Shown piece by piece: positions 36,363 to 45,057 of a stretch of 64,000 nucleotides of DNA. Within the stretch, counting starts at the first letter, position 1; the number at the start of each line of letters is the position of its first letter. This DNA comes from Caldilineaceae bacterium (lineage in GTDB: Bacteria; Chloroflexota; Anaerolineae; Caldilineales; Caldilineaceae). Under the pieces are notes generated by a model. It was given only the letters and a program-made list of their open reading frames with translations. It did no database searches and was not told where the DNA came from. A program made the translations under genes and the position numbers. The DNA is taken from positions 27,669 through 91,668 of the forward strand of contig JACKBC010000026.1 of the NCBI GenBank assembly GCA_020634755.1, read 5' to 3'.

Positions 36363-36847
36363 AAGCGCTTCAAGTGCCATTATGTTGCAGGCCGTAAACT
36401 TATCTATCCAAGGACATCCCTGGTGAGCTAGTTCTACAAAATGCAATACCTTAACTGGGAAACATCATCATCACTTGCACAGCGGCAGTAAACCGCCCCA
36501 ATAGGCATACAACCCTAGCCGGGCGACCATTACGCTACGCTTGCGCAAATCCTATTCAGAAATCCGGCGCCGACAAGCGACCGTTTTTCGCTATCCTCTA
36601 AGCCATCATCTTCCAATTTGGTCTATCCCCCAAACGCACCCCAAAGTGGCTTGATATCTGGAGAGAAGCAGACGACAACGGTCCAGCATGCGCCGGGATG
36701 ATGCGGTCCCCCCCAGCTCCCTTCTCCCAACATTTGGCATCTCTATCTTCCTCTCTACAAGCTATCTGTTAGATTGCAGTGGAGCGGAATCAAATTATTG
36801 CCCGATCGTCACCAGGTTTGCCCACCTCACCCAAAAGGAGTAAGTAC

Positions 36848-38380
36848 ATGTTTCACGAGATCCAAACACCAATCTCTAGCCATCTACAAGAATTGCGCAA
36901 TCTTGTAAAGAACTTGGGACGCAATGGTGGCCAGATCAGTCCATCGATTTATGATACAGCCCAGTTGCTGCGGCTTTATCCGCCATACCAGGGCAGCAAA
37001 GCTGGTTTAGATTGGGTTGCCGCACAACAGCGGGCCGATGGCGGCTGGGGCAATCCCGAGACGCCAATCGCGCGCGATGTTCCCACCTTGGCGGCCATAT
37101 TGGCCCTCCACACTTTGCGCAGGGACCGAGCGTCGCAAGAGCGCGTTAAGGCGGGCTTAGCCTTTTTGCGCAGTCAAGCTGACCAATGGGCAGATGTACA
37201 TTACGATCTATTGCCCATTGCCGTCGAGATGATTTTGCCCGCCTTGATTGACGAAGCCAACCGCGTTGGACTACATGTGGACCGCTTGCCATACCGTTGG
37301 CTATTTCAGGTCAAAGCCAAAAAGCAACAGCTTCTGACCAAAATTCAGATTGCACCGGCCACGGCGCCCATGCATTCATGGGAGGCGTTGGGCAACTATA
37401 CACCGTTAAAGCTGCTCGATCGCCCCAATAGTATTGGACATAGCCCCGCCGCCACGGCGCAGTGGCTCAAGAGCGCCCAGGGCCATCCCGAGCTGGCCAG
37501 CGCGCGCGCCGCGGCCGAAAAATATCTGCAAAATGCGGCCGCCGCCACGGGGGTCGACATTCCGGGTGTGGTGCCATACGTCTGGCCCATTACGGGTTTT
37601 GAAATTACGTATGCGCCATTTGCTCTTTTGCATGCCGATTTGTTGCACCACCCTGCCCTGGCCGATTTATTAAAACCGCTGTTGGCTTGGCACGACGCCA
37701 ATCAAACAGAAATGGGCATGAGTTCCGGTTTCCACTTTGCACCGGATGTGGATGTGACTGCGCTGAGCACGGTGTTTCGGCAGGCCATTGGGCAACCATT
37801 CGCCATAGAAACGATCTTACGGTTCCAAAGTGGGGATCACTTTTGCACCTATCCCCACGAACTGAATCCATCGGTCTTTTCCAACGCCCATGCCGTATAC
37901 GCATTAACCAAAGCCGGCCACCGAGCCCCGGCTGCCGAACAGTTTCTTAAAGAGCGGCAACTGGCCAATGGTCGCTGGATGTCCGACAAATGGCACACAT
38001 CGTGGATCTATACCACAGCCGAAGTCATCTATGCCCTAGCCCAGTGTGGCGCGCTGGCCGAACTTCACAAAGCGGGTGTTGCGCTGCTGAACGCGCAGAA
38101 GGCAGACGGCAGTTGGGGTAGCGGCAGCCATTCCACCCGCGCTGAAACCAGCGTGGCGCTGATGGCGCTGCGCACGTTGCAAAAAGCAGGGTGTGAACTT
38201 CAGCTCCATGCGCCCATTGCGCGCGGTGCGCAATGGGTATGCGCCCATGCAGATATTGCCCACCAACCAGAACAGCTGTGGCTGGGCAAGGAACTCTACT
38301 CACCATACCGTGTGGACCGTGTATATGAGCTGAGTGCGCGATTGGCTTTTGAATCGGCACGAGAGCGGGTGATGGCATGA
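36848..38380 (+). CDS. Class II diterpene cyclase (tuberculosinyl/kolavenyl-PP-synthase-like)
   Basis: This enzyme is predicted to cyclise geranylgeranyl diphosphate by protonation to a bicyclic diphosphate (labdane, halimane or clerodane type). AGGAG and ATG 36848 give a 510-residue protein, close to the length of Rv3377c of M. tuberculosis. It contains squalene-cyclase-like QW repeats (QQRADGGWG near 58-66 and QKADGSWGSGSHSTRAETSVAL near 420) and the cyclase motif region at 300-305, DVDVTA. The classical DXDD is thus DXDV: the middle Asp, the expected general acid, is kept and the last Asp is Val. The next gene overlaps by ATGA. The pairing with an Rv3378c-like enzyme supports the call over sterol or hopene synthesis. 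Confidence 0.85.
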   Translation: MFHEIQTPISSHLQELRNLVKNLGRNGGQISPSIYDTAQLLRLYPPYQGSKAGLDWVAAQQRADGGWGNPETPIARDVPTLAAILALHTLRRDRASQERVKAGLAFLRSQADQWADVHYDLLPIAVEMILPALIDEANRVGLHVDRLPYRWLFQVKAKKQQLLTKIQIAPATAPMHSWEALGNYTPLKLLDRPNSIGHSPAATAQWLKSAQGHPELASARAAAEKYLQNAAAATGVDIPGVVPYVWPITGFEITYAPFALLHADLLHHPALADLLKPLLAWHDANQTEMGMSSGFHFAPDVDVTALSTVFRQAIGQPFAIETILRFQSGDHFCTYPHELNPSVFSNAHAVYALTKAGHRAPAAEQFLKERQLANGRWMSDKWHTSWIYTTAEVIYALAQCGALAELHKAGVALLNAQKADGSWGSGSHSTRAETSVALMALRTLQKAGCELQLHAPIARGAQWVCAHADIAHQPEQLWLGKELYSPYRVDRVYELSARLAFESARERVMA

Positions 38381-39252
38381 ACGAAGAACTTTTTCCAACG
38401 CGGGCCGAATTCATCGCTGGGCCCCTTGCAGAGGTGCAAAAAGTTGCGCCCACGACAATGATCTATGCGCCTGGTGGAACGCGCCGCAGTGCTGTTTTTG
38501 CCGGCATTGAACCGTGGAGCGAACAATATATGCGCTGGGCGCGCCAATCCACCTTTGATGCGTTCGAATTGATTTTTCGCCAGGGCATTCGCCACATTAT
38601 TACCACGGCCATTTCCCCCGGGAATACCCAAGAATCAAATCGATATAGTGAAAAGCTTTACGCAATGGCCGATTGGATTTTGGCTGGTGAGGAGTCGCTG
38701 ACTCAATATAGCCAAAATGGTTGGCGGGCGCGGATTCTGGGGGGCGGGCATATTCCGGAGCTACGCGCCACGGCGCAACGGCTTTGTGAACAAACCAACC
38801 CACAGGCCAAACGTACGATTTGGTGGACAGTGGAACCGAACCACGACGCTTTTTGGCAGCATCTATTGACCGCTGCCGCCACCAACAGGCTAAGGACTAG
38901 AGAAGATGCCGTGCGCGCGTTGTATGGTGAGGTCATCCCCCCGGCCACGCTCTATTTGGCGTTTGGCAAACCGACCGTCTCCACGGCCATAGTGCCACCA
39001 CTGCTGTGCGATAATTTGCAATGCTACTGGAGCCAACAGGTGGGATATAGCTTGACCGAACATCAGCTACGAACAATCTTGTATGACTACGCCTATCTGC
39101 GCAGAACATGGCGCACCGATAAACTTGACCGAGCCTATGCAGGAATCGCGCACCAAGAGGCGTGGGAGACGGGACCGATTCTAGGGTTGGGGATGCAACT
39201 GGGGCCCTTTTGGTATCCGGCTCCCATGCATTCATCCGCCTGGGCCGGTTAA
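38377..39252 (+). CDS. Rv3378c-like diterpene synthase (tuberculosinol/kolavelool-synthase-like)
   Basis: This enzyme is predicted to convert the bicyclic diphosphate from the preceding cyclase to a tertiary or primary diterpene alcohol; Rv3378c has the cis-prenyltransferase fold. Matches with Rv3378c as I recall it include GGTRRSAVF near 33-41 (DGTRR in Rv3378c), LIFRQGIRHIITTAISP, ALYGEVIPPATLYLAFGK and LRTILYDYAYLRR. In Rv3378c the Asp before GTRR is essential; here the corresponding residue appears to be Gly, a notable difference. The 291-residue length fits. Translation is probably coupled (ATGA overlap), and a terminator follows. In Herpetosiphon a methyltransferase is linked to such a pair; none is present here. 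Confidence 0.85.
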   Translation: MNEELFPTRAEFIAGPLAEVQKVAPTTMIYAPGGTRRSAVFAGIEPWSEQYMRWARQSTFDAFELIFRQGIRHIITTAISPGNTQESNRYSEKLYAMADWILAGEESLTQYSQNGWRARILGGGHIPELRATAQRLCEQTNPQAKRTIWWTVEPNHDAFWQHLLTAAATNRLRTREDAVRALYGEVIPPATLYLAFGKPTVSTAIVPPLLCDNLQCYWSQQVGYSLTEHQLRTILYDYAYLRRTWRTDKLDRAYAGIAHQEAWETGPILGLGMQLGPFWYPAPMHSSAWAG

Positions 39253-39269
39253 TACATGCTCTACGTTTT

Positions 39270-39310
39270 TGAAAACAGAAGCGCACCCTTTGGGAGTGCG
39301 CTTCTGTTTT
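39270..39310 (+). terminator. Intrinsic terminator after the diterpene operon
   Basis: GAAAACAGAAGCGCAC and GTGCGCTTCTGTTTT are long inverted arms around CCTTTGGGA, followed by a T-run. It closes the two-gene operon. Confidence 0.9.
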
Positions 39311-39393
39311 GAATCAAATAGGCAAACGTCAATAAAGGACCAATTAAGATAAATCGCCCGAAGCGACGCTGACGCCGCATAGTCGTGTGGATT

Positions 39394-39489
39394 ATAAACT
39401 CACGTTACGCAGCAACAGCCAGTCTGCTAGAGAGAAACAGGAAAGTCGGCTCGCCGACGTTCCTCCAGGCTTGCGTAACATAAGTTATA
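39394..39489. repeat. MITE-like repeat family A, copy 3
   Basis: The ends ATAAACTCACGTTACGC and GCGTAACATAAGTTAT match the 94-bp copies at 11527-11712. Its right end supplies the stop codon of the adjacent minus-strand histidine kinase gene. Confidence 0.85.
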
Positions 39490-41740
39490 AATAGCGGGCC
39501 ACGCTATCCAAAAGCCGATCGAGATCATAGGGTTTTTGGATAAAGCTGGTAAAATCAGCTGCCTGAAAACGGCTCATCACATCGCGTTCATCATATCCAG
39601 AGGTCAAAATAATGGGTATCCTTCTATTCATCTGGCGCAAGGTTTGCAGCACCTCTTCCCCGCTCATGCCAGGCATAGAAAGATCCAAGAGCACGACCTT
39701 GATGTCGGTAGCCTGGGCGCTGTAATAGCTGATGGCGGTTTGGCCATCTGACGCCGAAATAACATCCAGTCCGACTGAAGTGAGAATGTCCACAGCGGCT
39801 TCACGCACAGCATCTTCATCATCCACAACCAGCACGCACTCACCATTAAACTCACGCATGTCTACCTCATGGGCAGAGAACATTGGTTTTTGTTGGCAAG
39901 GCAGCGACGGAAAAATCAGCTTAAAAGCTGTACCTGCGCCCAGGCTGCTTTCAACCATCAGGCCCCCTTTATGGTTACGCACAATCCCCAGCACGCTTGC
40001 CAGACCTAACCCGCGCCCTGTAAATTTTGTCGTAAAGAAGGGGTCAAATATCTTGGAAATCGTCTCATCATCCATGCCACAGCCATCATCCACGACTTGC
40101 AGCATAACGTAAGGACCCGGCGTAAGCTCGCCATTTATCCATTGCTCATAATCGATACCTTCCGTAATTTGAACAGATTCCGCAATGATCCGAATCTGCC
40201 CCTGTCGCTTCCCAATCGCGTCGGCGCCGTTGAGCATCAAATTCATCAACAACTGCTGGAGCTGGCCGGCATCACCCTGAATGTAGGGCAAATTATCTTG
40301 CACATCTAAGACGATTTGTACATTTTTAGGCAGCGCCGCCGAAAAAAGAGCCACATTATCGTAAATGAGCTGTCCCAAATCGGTTGGTAAAATTTGCGTC
40401 AAGCTGCGGCCCGTGTAATCCAGCATCTGGCGCGTCAGGTGCATGGCTTGCTCAATGGCCAGAATTGCTTTTTGAATATGCTCGGTTAAAGGATCCGTGG
40501 GCGCAACCTTGGTGAGCACAAGCGAGTTTTGGGCCAAAATGGCCGTCAAGAGATTATTAAAGTCGTGTGCGACGCCACCGGCAAAAAGCCCTAGGCTTTC
40601 CAGCTTTTGCGTTTGACGCATGGCGACTTCCGTGCGCTTGTGTTCGCTTATATCGGTGGTTGCCAAGATGAAACCTGAAAGTCCCTCGGTAGACTCGATG
40701 GCCGCCAAGCGGTGCATAAAGTAAAGTATGCCGGTGGCACAATCCCGTTGCGTTTCAAAAATGGTGGCTTGCCCGGTCTTTTGCACATGCTCTAGGGCGC
40801 TCACCAGCAAGTTCCGATGCTCATCGCTCTCATAGAGGTCATAAATCGAGGCCCCTTCTTGCGCCATTGGCGCAAATTCATTGTGAATAGACCGATTAAT
40901 AAATGTAATCGTGCCCTGGGGCGTAAAGGTCAATACGTAGTCTGGCGCGCTGTTGACCAAAGAGCGCCATTTGGCTTCCGACTGTTGCAGCGCATCCAAT
41001 ATGGCCTGGCGCTTGTCAGCCTCCAAAAGCAGCTGGCTGTTCACCTCTTTGAGTTCATATGTACGCTGTTCTACCAGGCTTTCAAGTTGATTCTGATTTT
41101 CTTCAAGCAACTTTTGATGCTGACGCAATTTCTGATTGGAAATTTCCAATGCTTGGGCTATTTCTTCAATATGATGGATGGCATCTTGGTTTCTTTTCAA
41201 TAAAACGTGCAGAATAGAACCATTGGCCAAAAGCACAGTCAGCACGCTTACCAGATCGGTAAAATCTCCCATCCCCCTACCACTCATCGACGGCATCATA
41301 AAGATACTATAGGTAAAGTCACCCGTCATGACAAAAAGCGCCAACATCAAAAAAGTCAGAATTCCATAGCTACCAAAGAACAGGCCAGCAATGGTCGTAA
41401 GCACCATATATCCAATGGCATTCGATATGCTAATCCCGGGTTCAAGTGCAAGATATCCATATGTATTTAATGCAAATATGCCGGATAATACAAGATAGCC
41501 TGCTAAACGGATATGCCCTGTATATATAACGATGAGCCCGATGATGGAGATCACCAAACCCATTGCATCGACGAAAAAGAGGGCAGAGTTCGATTCCCCA
41601 TTCAGAATCATGAAGGTACACACTATGGACAACGATCCCGCAACCAGCCACAGAGAAAGAGTGAGCCAGCGCGTCACTTCCGCTGACTGTTTATGGGGAA
41701 TTGCGAAGTTCCAGAACATTTGCTTAACCAACGACAACAT
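39485..41740 (-). CDS. Hybrid sensor histidine kinase with PAS and receiver domains
   Basis: This membrane-bound sensor has 751 residues. About six to seven hydrophobic segments lie in residues 25-185 (for example LWLVAGSLSIVCTFMIL). A coiled coil about 190-250 and a PAS domain about 260-370 (WRSLVNSAPDYVLTFTPQG) follow. The HisKA phosphoacceptor is in GVAHDFNNLLTAI. The HATPase region has LMLNGADAIG, DDGCGMDD and GRGLGLASVLGIV. A C-terminal receiver domain has VVDDEDAVREAAV and the phospho-Asp in VVLLDLSMPGMSG. Its signal is unknown. The last residue and stop lie in repeat family A copy 3. No cognate regulator gene is adjacent. Confidence 0.94.
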   Translation of the reverse strand: MLSLVKQMFWNFAIPHKQSAEVTRWLTLSLWLVAGSLSIVCTFMILNGESNSALFFVDAMGLVISIIGLIVIYTGHIRLAGYLVLSGIFALNTYGYLALEPGISISNAIGYMVLTTIAGLFFGSYGILTFLMLALFVMTGDFTYSIFMMPSMSGRGMGDFTDLVSVLTVLLANGSILHVLLKRNQDAIHHIEEIAQALEISNQKLRQHQKLLEENQNQLESLVEQRTYELKEVNSQLLLEADKRQAILDALQQSEAKWRSLVNSAPDYVLTFTPQGTITFINRSIHNEFAPMAQEGASIYDLYESDEHRNLLVSALEHVQKTGQATIFETQRDCATGILYFMHRLAAIESTEGLSGFILATTDISEHKRTEVAMRQTQKLESLGLFAGGVAHDFNNLLTAILAQNSLVLTKVAPTDPLTEHIQKAILAIEQAMHLTRQMLDYTGRSLTQILPTDLGQLIYDNVALFSAALPKNVQIVLDVQDNLPYIQGDAGQLQQLLMNLMLNGADAIGKRQGQIRIIAESVQITEGIDYEQWINGELTPGPYVMLQVVDDGCGMDDETISKIFDPFFTTKFTGRGLGLASVLGIVRNHKGGLMVESSLGAGTAFKLIFPSLPCQQKPMFSAHEVDMREFNGECVLVVDDEDAVREAAVDILTSVGLDVISASDGQTAISYYSAQATDIKVVLLDLSMPGMSGEEVLQTLRQMNRRIPIILTSGYDERDVMSRFQAADFTSFIQKPYDLDRLLDSVARYL

Positions 41741-42394
41741 CTACTTACACCTTATGACCAATAGTTCACAATACAATCAATCGTTCACAATACAATCAAC
41801 ATTTCACAACTTCTAAGACAGAAATGATAAAAACTCAGTAACTATCCAGGTTCCCGAAGCCTGAGCTTGTCAGTTCACAAAGTGGCCGCAAAGCGGCAAG
41901 CCCGCTTACGCCTTCGACAAGCTCAGGCTTCAGCTGGATAGTTACAAAACTCATACCTGATAATGTAGTTTCCTCCAATGCTTCTTTGGCGGAGCGTAAG
42001 GCATAGCAAACAAGTTATTTCTGACGCGTTCGCAAGCTGAAACTACTGGTTTGCATATTAAACCAAAGATGTGGGTAACAGAGTGGGCAGTGATGTGTAG
42101 GTCAATAAGTTTCACCAACGCGCAGCAGCTATGAGGTAATGTAAGTATACAGCAAGCTTAAATTACGTCAAAAATTCCACCTAAAGTATACATAATATGG
42201 CGCATAATTTTTGTTTGTACCTACTTTATCGTAATAATTTCGTTATTCTTTCGCGGCGTATCTTAAAAGTCACTTAATGGTCCGGCAGGCAGCGATCCAC
42301 AACCGAGCGAGTCAATTTCGCCAAAACGGCCATAAACCACTATACTCTCCAATCATAATTCCGAGCATATCCTAATTCACATCACGAGGAAGGC
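41741..42394. other. 654-bp divergent intergenic region
   Basis: Apart from the palindromic repeat at 41838-41945, I see a few T/A-rich tracts near 42140-42250 and nothing coding. Promoters of the kinase gene and the TerC gene should be here. Confidence 0.5.
41838..41945. repeat. Palindromic repeat family F, copy 1
   Basis: This 108-bp inverted repeat begins GTAACTATCCAGG and ends CTGGATAGTTAC. Inside are GAAGCCTGAGCTTGTC and GACAAGCTCAGGCTTC, and a stem GTGGCCGCAAAGCGGCAAGC. A copy in opposite orientation, with an extra ~20-bp palindrome, lies at 43326-43451 on the other side of the TerC gene. Confidence 0.85.
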
Positions 42395-43189
42395 ATGGCC
42401 GAGCTTTTTACCACCACTAACTTAGTTGCATTCTTAACCTTAACTGTTCTTGAAATTGTGTTGGGCATCGACAATGTGATCTTTATCGCTATCTTGTCCA
42501 GCAAATTGCCTGCCCATCAACAACAGCGCGCCCGCACATTGGGCATCTCCTTGGCGGTAATCTCGCGCATCATCCTGCTATTGGCCATCCGTTGGATCAT
42601 GGAGCTGACCGCGCCGCTCTTTAGTCTCTTGGGCAACAGCATATCCGGTCGCGACCTGATTTTGCTCATCGGTGGGCTCTTCCTCATTGGCAAAAGCACC
42701 TATGAGATTCACGAAAAGCTCGAGGGTGCAGAACAGGCCCATGCCGGTCAAAGCGTCGCCACAATGACCTCAGTGCTCATCCAAGTTATGATCATTGACT
42801 TAGTCTTTTCGCTCGATTCGGTCATCACGGCCGTGGGCATCTCCGGTGAACTATGGGTCATGATTCCAGCGGTGATCATTGCAGCCATCGTTATGCTCGT
42901 TTTTGCAGGCGCCATTAGCAGCGTTATCGAACGCCACCCCACGCTCAAAATATTGGCGCTGGCTTTTCTCATTCTCATCGGTTCGCTGCTGGTCATTGAA
43001 GGCTGGAATAGCGAAGTGGCCCACGAACTGCATTTGAAGAACTACGTCTATTTTGCCATGGCGTTTTCGGTGGTCATCGAACTGATCAACATTCGCGTGC
43101 GCAAATCCGCAGCGGTTCCTGTTACTTTACACAAACGCCCGGCGGCCGAACCCGTTGCCCAACCCAGACGCCGCAAAGGGAAAAAGTAG
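42395..43189 (+). CDS. TerC family integral membrane protein
   Basis: This is a 264-residue member of the TerC/Alx family, proposed to act in metal (Mn) export or tellurite-related stress. It begins with the family's LTVLEIVLGIDNVIFIAIL, which carries the acidic residues of the transport site, and repeats the motif as LVFSLDSVITAVGI. About seven to eight transmembrane helices are predicted. The tail RRRKGKK is basic. GAGGA precedes the ATG. Repeats of family F flank it in opposite orientations, so it may have been carried on a repeat-bounded segment. Confidence 0.93.
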   Translation: MAELFTTTNLVAFLTLTVLEIVLGIDNVIFIAILSSKLPAHQQQRARTLGISLAVISRIILLLAIRWIMELTAPLFSLLGNSISGRDLILLIGGLFLIGKSTYEIHEKLEGAEQAHAGQSVATMTSVLIQVMIIDLVFSLDSVITAVGISGELWVMIPAVIIAAIVMLVFAGAISSVIERHPTLKILALAFLILIGSLLVIEGWNSEVAHELHLKNYVYFAMAFSVVIELINIRVRKSAAVPVTLHKRPAAEPVAQPRRRKGKK

Positions 43190-43325
43190 ATCACGCAGCG
43201 GCGCACTGAGTGCCAGCTATCTCGATGGCCATCACCAAGCCCATCATTGCCACCGGCACCATCTCTTTTTAGTGAGATCTTTTTCACTGAGATCTACTAA
43301 ATATGCAGTATAATAAACTCGGTTC

Positions 43326-43451
43326 GTAACTATCCAGCCGTAGCCTGAGCGCCCAAGCTCCGCTTGGGACGTCGAAGGCGTACGCGGGCTTGCCGCTTTG
43401 CGGCCACTTTGTGAACTGACAAGCTCAGCTCCCGAGGACCTGGATAGTTAC
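43326..43451. repeat. Palindromic repeat family F, copy 2 (inverted)
   Basis: Read on the minus strand it matches copy 1 nearly base for base, including the CACAAAGTGGCCGCAAAGCG block, with an added palindrome TCCCAAGCGGAGCTTGGGCG. It overlaps the upstream extension of the next gene's frame, which argues for the later start at 43503. Confidence 0.85.
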
Positions 43452-43502
43452 CGCGGTTCACTATTAACCTGCCCGGCTTACACCGGAGCACAGGAGAAAA
43501 GC

Positions 43503-45035
43503 ATGAATAATCAAGAGATTACCCTAACAGAAGACGCGCCTTCCAGCGAAGTCACATACGAAGTTGCTACCGACGAGCGCTCTCTGTTGCCAGAGCATCA
43601 GGGGCGCAAATACCACATCTGGACCATTGGGTGCCAGATGAATGTAGCAGACAGCAACCACGTAGCCGCAGAATTAGAAAAGATCGGCTACGGACCCACC
43701 AATAGTTTGGATGAGGCCGACGTGGTGGTGTTGAATACGTGCGTGGTGCGCCAAAGCGCGGAAAATAAAGCCATCGGCAAATTGGGCAGCCTTAAACCGT
43801 GGCGGCACAACCACCCTGAAGGCGCACTAGCGCTCATGGGCTGCATGGTGGGCATTAAACCCAGCCAGCAACTTTTGGACGCCTATCCTTACGTCGATGT
43901 CTTTATGCCGCCCAGCGAATCTACGCCGCTGATCAACCACCTGCTGCGTGACGAAATCGATGCGGAAATGGCCGCCATCGAACGCACGCAAATGGCGCAA
44001 CGCTTTCGTCTACAAGATGACGCCTCCCTCCAACCCGGCACAACCCAATCACTCCAACACCTGGCGCTGGATGGACATATGCCGGTGACCGCCCATGTGC
44101 CCATTGTGTACGGATGCAGCCACGCCTGCACTTTTTGCATTATCCCATTCCGCCGGGGCGTAGAGCGCAGCCGCTCCATTGCCGAAATTGTCAACGAAGT
44201 GCGCGGGCTGGTGGCGCAAGGCGTGCGTGAAGTAACGCTGCTGGGTCAAATTGTGGACCGCTATGGCTACGACTGGCGCGAGGGCGGCCTGGGCAGCAGC
44301 CAAACGGTGAGCGCATTTGACGGGTTGGCGGATGGCAATGTGCCAGATCTAGCCGATCTGCTGCGCGCCGTGCATGAGGTGGAAGGGCTTTGGCGCATTC
44401 GCTTCTTGACCAGCCATCCCAACTACATGACCGACCGGCTGCTGGAAACCGTGCGCGATCTGCCCAAAGTCTGTGAACACATTGAAGTGCCCATTCAAGC
44501 CGGTGATGATAATGTCCTGGAAGCCATGCGCCGCGGCTACACCAATGCAGACTATCGTGCGCTGGTCCAGCGCATCCGCACCATTATGCCAAATGCCGCC
44601 ATCCACACCGATATTATTGTGGGCTTCTGTGGGGAAAGTGCCGCTCAATTTGAAAAGACCTACGAAGTGCTGGCCGATCTAAAGCTGGACAAAGCGCATT
44701 TGGCGCGCTATAGCCCGCGGCCCGGCACGGTCAGCGCCCGGCGCATGGCCGATGATGTATCCGAAGCCGAAAAAGTGTTGCGCCACAAGCGGCTGGAAGC
44801 GCTTCAGGAAGAAATTTGCACTGAAATTAACGCCCGTTTTTTGGGAGAAATCGTAGAAGTTCTGGTCGAGGACCAACATAAGGGTAAGTGGCGAGGGCGC
44901 ACGCGTCAGAACAAATTGGTCTTTGTAGAAAGCAGCGAACCGCTGCTGGGCCGACTGATCGAAGCGCAGATCACGTGGACCGGGCCGTGGAGCATGCAGG
45001 GTCGCCTTGTGCGTGATGTATCGCCCGCAGCGTAA
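43503..45035 (+). CDS. miaB: tRNA-2-methylthio-N6-dimethylallyladenosine synthase
   Basis: This radical SAM methylthiotransferase adds methylthio to i6A37 of tRNA. ATG 43503 follows CACAGGAGAAAAGC; a frame from 43398 would read the palindromic repeat. It has 510 residues. The N-terminal UPF0004 domain has its three cysteines in IGCQMN, LNTCVVRQSAENK and MGCMVG. The radical SAM cluster motif CxxxCxxC is YGCSHACTFCIIPFRRG. The run VPIQAGDDNVLEAMRRGY and a C-terminal TRAM domain follow. The 'R-S-A-E-N-K' motif supports MiaB over RimO or MtaB. No companion tRNA gene is nearby. Confidence 0.94.
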   Translation: MNNQEITLTEDAPSSEVTYEVATDERSLLPEHQGRKYHIWTIGCQMNVADSNHVAAELEKIGYGPTNSLDEADVVVLNTCVVRQSAENKAIGKLGSLKPWRHNHPEGALALMGCMVGIKPSQQLLDAYPYVDVFMPPSESTPLINHLLRDEIDAEMAAIERTQMAQRFRLQDDASLQPGTTQSLQHLALDGHMPVTAHVPIVYGCSHACTFCIIPFRRGVERSRSIAEIVNEVRGLVAQGVREVTLLGQIVDRYGYDWREGGLGSSQTVSAFDGLADGNVPDLADLLRAVHEVEGLWRIRFLTSHPNYMTDRLLETVRDLPKVCEHIEVPIQAGDDNVLEAMRRGYTNADYRALVQRIRTIMPNAAIHTDIIVGFCGESAAQFEKTYEVLADLKLDKAHLARYSPRPGTVSARRMADDVSEAEKVLRHKRLEALQEEICTEINARFLGEIVEVLVEDQHKGKWRGRTRQNKLVFVESSEPLLGRLIEAQITWTGPWSMQGRLVRDVSPAA

Positions 45036-45057
45036 TCAACGCAGCCTGCGGTCGCAT

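Larger units (their letters stand above)
35198..36847. other. 1.65-kb intergenic region with two repeats and no supported gene
   Basis: This is the longest gene-poor stretch here. It contains the 137-bp MITE at 36082-36218 and the inverted family B repeat at 36290-36362. Small frames such as 35636-35845 have no homology that I recognise. The sequence 35850-36050 is AT-rich. The region lies directly upstream of the diterpene locus and may hold its promoter; none is distinct. Confidence 0.5.

Noticed and set aside
43398..43502. Longer MiaB start
   Set aside because: The extension is translated palindromic repeat, and a good AGGAG site lies before ATG 43503.
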